Assembly (NCBI RefSeq): GCF_000801105.2
Contig: NC_079516.1
Location: 50,947,265-51,011,264, forward strand
From: Raphanus sativus
Lineage: Eukaryota > Streptophyta > Magnoliopsida > Brassicales > Brassicaceae
Direction of reading: 5' to 3'
Length of the DNA: 64,000 bases
The notes below the pieces were generated by a model. That model saw only the letters and a list, made by a program, of their open reading frames with translations, was not told the origin of the DNA and did not search any database. Shown in pieces: positions 54,821-64,000 of the stretch (the stretch's first letter is position 1; every line of letters starts with the position of its first letter). The position numbers and the translations under genes were made by a program.

Positions 54821-57800
54821 CTCCCCCTTGGATGCCAGAACCATATAGAGCTTGTAGTGTGCTTAATGTTGCCTCATTAAAACCTTACTCGGAAAACCCA
54901 GTGGGACAAAACCGAAGTGAAGGAAAAAGAGTACAACACACACTACTCCCCCTGTTCTGGACCTCCGTTCTTCAAGTCTGGCGCATGGACACTTTGATGG
55001 TTTAGCTTCATGGGCGCCAAGTCTTGAACTGGTCCTTCTGTTGCCATGTCCCAAACGGATAGGTATACTTCATAGATGTGTAGTTGGTGTAGACATGGTG
55101 AAGAAGTCGGCTAACATTTCTCATGACTAAACTTGTAGTACTTTGTGCTTCTTCATCATTCTCCAAATGTGTATAACCTGTTTGAGACTTTGTAAACCTG
55201 TAACATTTATTAAAACCAAACAATCCCTTTTCTTTTGGGTTTGGTTAGTATAAATCAATCTCAAACTTTTAATTCCTTAGAAGGTAACTTAGGATATATT
55301 GATCATGTCTCATTGTCTCATGTTCGGACATGCCAAATTTATCTAAGTAAAGTGCCAATAACACTTATGGCAGGGGACGTGTATGGCTTTAGTATCAATG
55401 TCTTATGATCTGAACATATCCATAAAACTTATCCGACCTAGTATGGCTTGCCATATCAAGGCGCCAATCATATCAATACATTTCTTTTGGTCGGATGTGC
55501 ATAAGTCTTAAAAGTACTTATGTAAAGTCTTTCCTGGACCAAGGACACATGCCTTGTCCATAGCCATACCACGATTTGAATATAGTGGTCACTGGAACCG
55601 GTTTAGTCGGAACATGATCGAGGGGATCGAGCCGAAACGGGGCCGGAACAAGACCGAGATGATTACATGGTCCATCTTTCTTAGATAAATTTCGACCATG
55701 AATGCCTTAGTATATCCATGATCTACTCGGATCATGCTATGTCCATTGTGTGTGTCCCGTTCATAGCTTTTGACCAAACTCTTCATGAACCTTCTTTATT
55801 ATATGTCCATAACTTGTTCATGAATGGCTATCATGCTATAATTTGATGTTCATCAAAACTAAGCCACTTTTGGATCAATATGCCGTTCCCCTTACTATGG
55901 ACGTTTCAGGTCGGACAAGACCGAAGGGAACGGATCGGAACGGGCTGGACTAGAACCAAGATGATTAAGGTCGAACTAGGTTGGACGTGATCCTAGTTGA
56001 TATGGGTCTTTGGTCGTGAATCTGATGGATTCATCCTCTTATTCTCTTTTGACCATATCACATTCTATTCTTGGTACTTTGGATCATAGATCTCAACACA
56101 TATTCATGGCTATCATCTCCACTATAGATCATTGTATTCTTATCATAGCCTGTCCAAGAATCAATCAATCTAATCATCTTTTCTTTAAGTATGAACACAA
56201 GGAATTTCCTTCATAATATAAGCATGGAGTGTTCAGGGACGTTCTTATAGAACTCCTTTCACTAAGTATTACTTAGTCTTATCCTTTACATGCATTATAT
56301 GCCTTATATGCAGCTGCCTTTCGTTTCTGTCCATGAATAGCTTAGGAACAAAACTATTCTATGAGAATTTCTTTTCTCATCTTTCTGATACTCTTATCAT
56401 TTCTTTATCCAGTGATCAATCATGTTGCTTACTACATTTCTCTTTTCTTATATCCAGACCTTTATCACTTTCGGATTTGTAGTAGCATCCACCACATAGG
56501 AGTATATCTCCTTATAATATGTTCCTTGGTCTTTGTGAGTATCCTTGTGTAATCAAGCCATTCCTTGAATGCTTTAAATAGGAATATGAACACCTTAGTC
56601 CATGTCTCACGATTTCTTTTCCTTTCCCACAGAGGACCCATTTTCACTGGTTTTATCTTATCAGATGGTGTTTCTATATATGGCCAATACACCCATCTCT
56701 TTTATAGATTCTTCGAATCTTTCTTAAACCCCCACATTTTCTTTTAGTCTATGAATGCATTCTTGTATTCTCGTGGGTTCTGATCCTCGCTTATATCTTT
56801 TAAACTCAAGTGCTATTTTCTTATGCATCTTTATCTTTTGTGTATGTATGTGTCGACACTTCTTTTATAGTGTTCCATTGTGTTCCAGACATGAACTAAT
56901 CGATTAGAGATTTCATTCTTACTAAGAACCTTTATTACCTTGCAGTTTGGCGTCCCAAACTACATGGTCTGGTATCTTAGATGTTCAGCTGCGCAGCCTT
57001 ATCTAAATGTCTGGTCTGGTTTCCCTTATGACCTCGGATATGTCATTTATTTGCACCTTTCTTTTTATTTCCGAGGTTCTTTATCTTATGGAACATATTG
57101 GTCTATCTTTAGACTCTATAGCAACTTGATTATATCTCTTCTAGGACATTAATTTCGTGGTGCTTAAGCTGGTATGACTTAGTCATTCTTTTTCTTTTCT
57201 TTTCGGGTCTAATCTGTCTGGCATTCTTTTAGCTAGCTTTGTATGATCTTTCTTTGGACGTCTTAAATCATATTCTCTGGTCCGAGGATCTTGCCAAGAC
57301 AAGGATGGTTGATACCATTCCATTTCTTTATACTTGTACCAGCTTATTTCTTTCTCCCCCTGATGTTGGATAGTCGGATTTAATCATGCAATCCGTAAAC
57401 TTGGCCTTAATCTGATCACCCATATTTGGCTCAAGGTTTCTTATAAAATCGTGGGAGAAAGTATTCTCATATCCAACATATATTCCCAATCTTATCTCAT
57501 CTTCTTATGAGGTTCCATCCTAGACGGCACATATTATTGTGGTGGTCTATACATAATCTCTTAGGATGGTCTATGTCTGGATCATGACCCTTTATAATTA
57601 TTAGATGGGAATATCTATGCTCACTTTATATGGCCTGATGCATCTTATCTTTCATACATGTAAATCCATAATGTCTCCAAGCTTATAGACTTTGAAAGTC
57701 TGAACCTTATAAGTTATGGTCTGTTCGACCAAGCTCTTATATCTTATGGCCTGTTTGGCCAGGCTATCACATTCTGTTTGGATATCATGTTCATGTTTTT

Positions 57801-58351
57801 ATAGTATGGTCATGGACCACACTGGGTGTGTATTCTCCCCCTCATGAACATGCTATAAATTTGTTTGTGTAAGGACACTAAACCATTATGCCATTTCGTG
57901 ATGCTTGGGACAATTGAGCCTCATGAGTTTCCCTTGTGTACATGTTTCACAACGTGAGATTTCTATGGGATAACTCTTTGTGCCTTTGTAATATTAAACT
58001 TTGCATCAAGTTTGGACTAGGATGGCTAATCCGGTCATACCATAAAGTGTTTAATTTCGTAGGTCAACCAATCTGGTTACCTAGGCCCTGTGCCTTTATC
58101 ATACTGATCCTTGACATAGTCTAGATCAGTAGAGAATGCAGGTATAGTCTCGACCATTTTCTATGGTCTTGGGCAATTTTTCTGTTCTCATATATCTGAA
58201 GGAACTTTTGTTTCATTTGCCCATTGGTTCAATGCGGAAACCATTCATTTTTAAATCTTTATAACTCAATGGGTCTTTTATTGGGTGTATATAATGCCTT
58301 GGCCGAGTGACTATACTCTTATTTATAAACTCATATATACTCTTATCCATA

Positions 58352-59290
58352 TCATAGAGTTTTGATGCCGAGATTTTTTTTTTTTTTCAAGGCATCTGAA
58401 GTCTCATAATCCATCTGATCATTTTCTTTTTCATGAGATTCATACTCTATTTGATCAGTATGGTCATGATCCATATCATCTTCACCATCTCGGTAAGCCA
58501 TGTTGGCTTCCGGATTTTTCTTCAAACTCTCTATGTAAAGCTCATACAAGTGCTTTGAAGTTTGGAAATTATTTGCCCAGTGATTACCCATACCACATTT
58601 GTGACACAAATAAGATTTTATTTAAGGTTTAAAAGACACACTTCGACCTCGACCACGGCTAAAGCCGGGTGTGGTAATGCGGCCTCGTCCTCGCCCATGT
58701 GTCTTAAATGTGTCACGACCTCGTCCATAACCTTTCCCATGGCTAGGGCCGGAATGGTTGTTGTGCTGGACGAGATTACTTTCTTTCTTAGGCTCCAAAG
58801 TCAGCCTAGAAATGTCGGGTAATGATTTTGTACCGGGAGGTCTCATCTCACTGTTTCTCATTAATAACTCATTATTGGTCTCAGCCAATAGTAAACAGGA
58901 GATCAAATCAGTATATGTGGTGAAACCTCTTTCTCTATACTGCTGTTGCAGTAACACATTAGAGAAAGTCTTGTTCAGTTACTTCTTCACCACATTGTTT
59001 CAACATTGAAACTATCTTAAACAGAACCGAGTTGTATTCATCCACAGACTTATAGTATTGAAATCTCAGGTTCTTCCACTCAAATTTTATCCTTTGGTAA
59101 TAGCACCGTTTTATGGTGATCATATCTCCGCTGTAAGGCGGTCCAAAGTTCTAGTGGATTTTCTTTACTGGGATACTGATTTCTTTAGACTCTCATTTAG
59201 ATGGTGGCTAATAACTAATATTGCCATGTATCAATCTTTCTCGTTTGGCAATATCGCCTTCTGTGATTTATTCACCAAGTCCTTTTGACT
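58352..59290 (-). pseudogene. Degenerate Copia-type gag of the LTR element
   Basis: On -, fragments in different frames follow the UBN2/Copia gag order. Near 59.2 kb is ISHHLNESLK, and near 59.0 kb a YNS/QCGEE-like stretch with stops. From 58957 an open part has LLQQQYRERGFTTYTDLIS, ETNNELLMRNSEMRP and a Gly-Arg-rich segment. From 58609 there is a zinc-knuckle-like CHKCGMGNHWANN in which the last cysteine of C-x2-C-x4-H-x4-C is replaced. Several frameshifts and stops show that it no longer makes a full gag, so mobilisation would need gag as well as pol from a relative. Confidence 0.72.
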
Positions 59291-59494
59291 TTAGGATAAC
59301 CTCGGTATCCAGTGCCCATTTTAAATGATTATCTCTTTAGAGATTTAGGACAGCATAATCCAAGTTGATTTTCGACATCTCATATTGTATATCACTCAAT
59401 CTTTATAAGAAAATCAATCATATAAATCGTGTGATCAAGCAAACAATCGAGTTAATGCTTTCCTAATAAACAAGTCACACGGCTTAGATATATG

Positions 59495-59720
59495 TCTAAA
59501 ATATAAAGTTTTTCTTTTTATAGAACGTTTCTGAAAATATAAATTTTCTGAAAATATAAAGTTTCCCTTTATAGTAAGTTTCTAAAAATAGAAAGTTTCC
59601 TTTTATAGTAAGTTTTAAAAATAGAAAGTTTCCTTTTATAGTAAGTTTCTAAAAATAAAAAGTTTCATTTTCTAGAAATATTCTGAAAATATAAAGTTTC
59701 TTTTTATAGTAAGTTTCTAA
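59495..59720. repeat. Tandem repeat of about 32 bp inside the LTR element
   Basis: About six diverged copies of a unit like aaagtttccttttatagtaa followed by gtttctaaaaata, in the leader part of the element. Confidence 0.75.
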
Positions 59721-60079
59721 GGTTTATAAGAAATCGATCATAATTATGTTTTAGGAGATGATCAACTTCAAAGTTTAAAATCGATTTGATCATTCAGATC
59801 AATGATGTTTTTGAGATTCAGCAAGCCATTGAGGCTGTGATTTTAATTGATTAACAATCTCATATCGAATTTTTGGTTTAAGAGCTCTGTATTACTCATG
59901 AATGGGTTTCGACTTATTAATCTAGGTTGTTAGGAATTTTGCAAGATTTTAATTGTCATAACCTTTAACATCAAACCAAATTCGATTGTTTGTGTTCTCT
60001 TTTAGAGTTTCAGACAGTTTACCTTTGTTTAGAGAAGATCTGAAACCGGACCAACAAGAGAAAGAGAGATCGTAGATAG

Positions 60080-60450
60080 ATTAGGGTTTTGACGGCGCAG
60101 CTTAGAACGGGAGGTGAGCGCGCGTCTGAAATCGGATTGATGTGACGTTTGCGGCACTGGATTCTTCTCGTCGAGAGCTTCAAATTGATAGGTTGATCGT
60201 CATCTGAGTCCTTACGGTTAGAGAGATATGCCAGTTTGAAGTTGCGGCCGAAATTAGGGTTTTAGGTCACTTGACGGCGCGTCTTAGAATAGCGATTGAG
60301 GGCGCGTCCGACGTCAGATAGAGTCGAGGCCGACGGCGTTGGATTCGTCTCGTCAAGAGCTTCAATTTGGTATGTGGCTCGTCGTCTGGATCCTTACGGT
60401 TGAAGAGAACGAGCTGTTTGAAGTGGCACCGTCAATTAGGGTTTTTGAGG
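60080..60450. repeat. Tandem duplication of about 185 bp near the primer-binding-site end of the LTR element
   Basis: Two diverged copies, each with ttagggtttt, gacggcgc-gtcttaga, ggattc-tctcgtc-agagcttcaa and ccttacggtt in the same order (about 60080-60265 and 60266-60450). It lies in the leader of the element on -. Confidence 0.75.
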
Positions 60451-60484
60451 TAGCTCGGGATTTCAGAGTTTCGTGCTGATAACG

Positions 60485-60637
60485 TGTTGTGAAAGTGTGT
60501 TTTATTATTGAATCAAAGTGTTCCTTATATAGGAAATATATGGCGACATGGGCCTAAATACAATAGGCCATAAACGGGCCAAGATTACAAGTAAATATCT
60601 AATGGGCTTGACATCCATAAACATAATATTCATAACA
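60485..60637 (-). repeat. LTR (5' LTR in the element's own orientation)
   Basis: 153 bp, identical to 54668-54820. The primer-binding-site-like sequence adjoins it at 60475-60484. Confidence 0.93.
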
Positions 60638-60764
60638 AGAAGTTTTATTTAAAATTTACATGTTTATAACAAACAGGCTGGTCTTGAGTCTTGACCAGAA
60701 AAAAACAGAGTTTATAACAGGCTGGAAAAGTGGAAACAATAGTGAGGCCTTTTTAGAGATTAAA

Positions 60765-60770
60765 GGCCCA
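60765..60770 (+). promoter_or_regulatory. Site II core (ggccca) upstream of RH17, with nearby telobox-like aaaaccctt
   Basis: ggccca (TGGGCC on -) lies 120 bp before the RH17 ATG, and aaaaccctta lies about 30 bp further on. The combination of Site II and telobox is common in plant ribosome-biogenesis promoters, which fits a nucleolar DEAD-box helicase. The LTR element ends only about 130 bp upstream of this site. Confidence 0.5.
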
Positions 60771-60889
60771 AATAGAAACCGACGTCGTATACGAGGCAAA
60801 ACCCTTACCACTCTGCAGCTTAAGTTATCGAAGACGACGGAGGAGAGAACTAGTTCTTTGTTCTATCGGAGAAGAAGAGGAAGAAGAAG

Positions 60890-63548
60890 ATGTCGAAGAG
60901 AACCCAACAAACGGCGAGAGAGACAAAGCAAGAAGCTAAAGATGGAAACAAAGCCAAGAACGGTTTATTCGCCTCTTGTTCCTTCTCTTCCCTTGGACTA
61001 GATCCCAAACTCTCTGACCAGCTCCAAGGTTCGCTCTTTTTGTTTTGTCTCTTGCCTGTATCTTTATGCCTTGTGTACATAAAACAATTGTCCTAATGGC
61101 TGTTTTGTCTGCAGAAAGGATGGGTTTTGAAGCTCCAACGCATGTACAAGCTCAATCTATTCCTTTTATCCTCTCCGGTCGAGATGTGTAATCCTTTTTT
61201 TTATTTGTCTGAACTATAATTATATTCGAACTAGTTATGTTTTTGTTTCATTTAACCTTGGGAATATAAAATGTACAGACTTGTTAATGCTGCAACCGGA
61301 ACTGGGAAAACTATAGCCTACTTGGCACCAATCATACATCACTTGAACGCTTCTTCTCCCAAGGTTGATCGTTCTCATGGCACTTTTGGTATGTCAGTGT
61401 GTCCCATCTATTTAGTCTTTCTAGAATTTAGTAAGTGATGACATTGATGACTTTTTATGTGGCAGCTTTGGTGATTGTGCCAACACGGGAGCTTTGTCTT
61501 CAAGTGTACGAGACTTTGGAGAAGCTCCTGCATCGGTTCCATTGGATTGTCCCTGGTTATGTCATGGGTGGCGAGAAGAAGGCTAAAGAAAAAGCTAGGT
61601 TAAGGAAAGGTGTGTTGTCTTTTTTTTCTTTGTTTCTTTGTTTCTTTGTTTCTTTGTTTCTTGCATTGTTGTTTACATTGAATCCAAGTTGTTAATGATC
61701 GTTTTCTTTGGTTTCCTTCAGGGATATCTATTCTGATTGCAACCCCAGGACGGCTTCTTGACCATTTGAAGAACACAGCTTCATTCGTGCACAAGAATCT
61801 TCGCTGGGTCATCTTTGATGAAGCTGACTGGTAATAGTTTCTGTACATTGATTCTTCTGTGCTTCCTTTATTTTAACTTCTCTTCCTTTTTGAATTTGGC
61901 AGCATTCTCGAAATGGGTTACGGGAAGGAGACGGAGCAGATCATTAAGCTTCTAGGTTCGAGACAACACGAGGAAGGGGATGAGGAAGACGAAGACGATG
62001 ATATTGTTGTTACAAAGGGTGCTGCTCAGAAGCAGACCTTGCTTTTGTCAGCAACGCTGAACGAGAAAGTTAACCGCCTTGCAAAACTTAGTCTGGATGA
62101 TCCGGTTATGATTGGTCTTGACAACAGCAAATTGCTGCAACAGAAGCTACCACCAATAGAGTCTCCCGCCTCTCCTGATTCCGATGAAGATGATGAAATG
62201 GTGATTCACGTGAACAAATCAGCTAATCCTTCGTCTGAGGACTATGGAATACCATCGCAGCTTGTGCAGAAATATGTTAAAGGTACACTTATCTTCACTT
62301 TTAAGTCATGGTTCTATGTTTGTCCTCTGTGTAACAGATGTCTATTAATATGCAGTCCCATGTGGTGCACGTCTTGTGGCACTTCTCTCTGTTCTCAAGA
62401 ACCTCTTTGAGAGAGAAGCTTCTCAAAAGGTAAATCTTTGTCATAGAACAGTCTGTTTGTTCTCCTATCTTTCGGTTGATTGAGGTTTTGTGTGTTGGCT
62501 AGGTGGTCGTGTTCTTTTCGACACGTGACGCTGTAGATTTTCATCACTCACTTCTAAGTGAATTCCAGTGGCCACCAAAGTCAGAGACGCAACAAGAAGA
62601 GGAGGAGGCGACGACGACGAAGCAGCTGTTTCTGAAGTGCAAAACGTTCCGGTTACATGGAAGTATGGAGCAGGAGGATAGAAGATCTGCGTTTGCCAAC
62701 TTCAAAGCAGAGAGACAAGCCCTTCTCTTGAGTACAGATGTTGCTGCCAGAGGATTGGACTTCCCAAAAGTAAGATGTATTGTTCAATACGACTGTCCCG
62801 GGGAAGCTACCGAGTATGTGCATAGGTAATAACAAACCCACTTTGACGTTTCTAACTTAAATTATTACATTCGTACCTTTGGATTTTTACTGAGCTCATG
62901 TGTGTTTGGTGGGATTCGTGGTTGTAGAGTGGGTAGAACAGCTCGTATTGGTGAAAAGGGAGAAGCGTTGTTGTTTCTACAACCTGTTGAGATAGACTAT
63001 CTTAAGGACCTTAAGAAACATGGTGCAACACTTGCAGAGTATCCTCTTCTAAAAGTACTTGATAAATTTCCTCTGCTCGGCAACATGCCTCGCGTCAAGA
63101 AGGTTATATCTCTTGAATCACATCCCTGGGTCATATCTCTGCAGAGAGGTCTTGAGTTCTTTACTTACGCTGATGTATGCTTCTCTGTCTTTCTCTCTTT
63201 CTATCTTGTCTTCTCCTGCTTGGTGCTCTGATGGGAAAATGATCTTCTCCCCCTGTTTGTGGTTTGTTATATTTGCAGCCGAAGATGAAGAACCTGGCGA
63301 AGAACGCGTTTGTCTCTTGGGTCAGGGGATATGCAGCTCACAAGGGAGAGCTCAAGAGCATCTTTGTGGTGAAGAAGCTTCACTTGGGTCATGTCGCCAA
63401 GAGCTTTGCTCTTAAAGAGCAGCCTTCTTTGGTTGGGAAATCACACCATAAGGAAACTATGAAGAGGAAGAGAGACGAACGCCACAAGGGGCAGCACCCA
63501 AAGAAGAGAAAGAAGATGAGTGGCAATAGAAGTACAACAAAAACTTGA
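60890..63548 (+). CDS. RH17: DEAD-box RNA helicase RH17
   Basis: Ten exons: 60890-61028, 61115-61187, 61279-61388, 61466-61609, 61722-61830, 61903-62282, 62356-62429, 62503-62825, 62928-63174, 63279-63548. They encode 622 residues. Conserved helicase motifs appear in order: Q motif region ([15 protein letters not shown]), motif I AATGTGKT, Ia [10 protein letters not shown], Ib [40 protein letters not shown] and VI HRVGRTAR. Between SAT and motif IV there is an acidic insert (SDEDDEM). The C-terminus is strongly basic (KKRKKM). This resembles the yeast Dbp7/human DDX31 class, so a nucleolar role in large ribosomal subunit assembly is inferred. Introns split motif II after DEAD and motif VI after HR. 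Intact; order matches At2g40700. Confidence 0.95.
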
Positions 63549-64000
63549 TCAAAAGTCCCTTTTGCCTACCATAAACCATGACATGAGTTTTGTAACGAGA
63601 GAACAGTTTTGTTCATTGAAAATTTTGAAGTATTTTAAAAAGTTTGGAAACTTATCATTGTTGCTGAGAACTTCTCTAATGGAGTCTGAGATCTTCAGTG
63701 TATTGAAGAGCTCAAAGAGTAACATGAGATATGAGGATGAGTCCATTTGAACAAGATAATATAATTCTGAATCAATTGTCTTTTACATCATTCCTACTTC
63801 TCGGAAACACTTAGCCATTCTTGGGTTTAAAATGAGCTCAAGTGACATGACATGAGTTTTGTAACGAGAGAACAGTCTTGCATGACATGAGTTTTAACAT
63901 TTTTTTGAAAAATAGTCACCTTTCTGGAAGTTTTCTTGACTACTGGTTCGACTAAAAATTCATTAATGCTTAGGAGGAAATCTGGAGTTTGAACACCGGA
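63549..64000. other. RH17 3' flank to the window end
   Basis: No gene seen. A block of about 30 bp (acatgagttttgtaacgaga, then gaacag) occurs at about 63580-63606 and 63849-63875, followed by a third partial copy (gcatgacatgagttttaac). Confidence 0.5.

Larger units (their letters stand above)
54663..60642 (-). mobile_element. Gag-only Copia-like LTR retrotransposon with identical LTRs
   Basis: LTRs 54668-54820 and 60485-60637 are each 153 bp, start TGTTG and end CATAACA, and appear identical at every base. The flanking 5-bp duplication is agaag (54663-54667 and 60638-60642). Orientation is minus: the reverse complement of ctccccctt next to the left LTR is a polypurine tract (aagggggag), and a primer-binding-site-like ttatcagcacg lies next to the right LTR. 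The only coding similarity is a Copia/UBN2-type gag on - at about 58.35-59.29 kb, which is frameshifted. No protease, integrase or reverse transcriptase was recognised in the remaining 3.5 kb. It is therefore a non-autonomous TR-GAG/LARD-like element. Identical LTRs mean a recent insertion. Confidence 0.88.

Noticed and set aside
55200..58300. Possible pol domains (integrase, reverse transcriptase) in the LTR element
   Set aside because: Looked for on both strands among the short frames; none of the usual motifs (YVDD, DDE core, GKGY-like) is seen. A profile search could overturn this.

Overview
This is plant nuclear DNA. It has AT-rich intergenic sequence, genes with many short GT-AG introns, and abundant plant transposons. 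Gene content and order match Arabidopsis thaliana chromosome 2 from about At2g40470 to At2g40700: LBD15, ASG8, HEME2, a nucleotidyltransferase, CEP15, KUP2, a macro-domain gene, EXPA8, bZIP18, an OB-fold tRNA-binding protein and RH17. The closeness of the proteins, the transposon load and the missing genes point to a Brassiceae species, most likely a Brassica subgenome after hexaploidy and fractionation. Species was inferred from remembered protein families and was not computed.

Layout. 0-8.4 kb: LBD15 exon 1 (runs off the left edge, with a large inverted-repeat element in its intron), ASG8, and a HEME2 pseudogene reduced to its first and last exons with a hAT-type MITE sitting at its stop codon. 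8.7-16.9 kb: lineage-specific insertions, namely a divergent NAC gene with an inverted-repeat element full of telomere-like words in its promoter, and a 2.9-kb Helitron. 18.2-28.8 kb: nucleotidyltransferase, CEP15 peptide precursor and KUP2 potassium transporter, all on +. 29.0-38.7 kb: a frameshifted and truncated second copy of the NAC locus in opposite orientation, then macro-domain protein, EXPA8 and bZIP18, all on -. 40.2-50.3 kb: a 10.1-kb Mutator-like element (MULE) with a perfect 9-bp target duplication, an intact transposase, an intact six-exon DUF1985/ULP1-protease gene, and roughly a hundred copies of an 8-bp motif confined to its non-coding parts. 51.0-53.2 kb: OB-fold protein. 53.7-54.2 kb: a possible small basic-peptide gene. 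54.7-60.6 kb: a gag-only LTR retrotransposon with two identical 153-bp LTRs. 60.9-63.5 kb: DEAD-box helicase RH17.

Exon models for the multi-exon genes were built by eye from splice signals and protein family resemblance. In every intact case the summed exon lengths are a multiple of three and the frame stays open. The host genes are unrelated housekeeping, transport, signalling and growth genes that share only ancestral linkage. The most unusual item is the MULE: two intact genes embedded in arrays of one short palindromic-pair motif, a layout that resembles the sequence-specific anti-silencing system of VANDAL MULEs but with a different motif.
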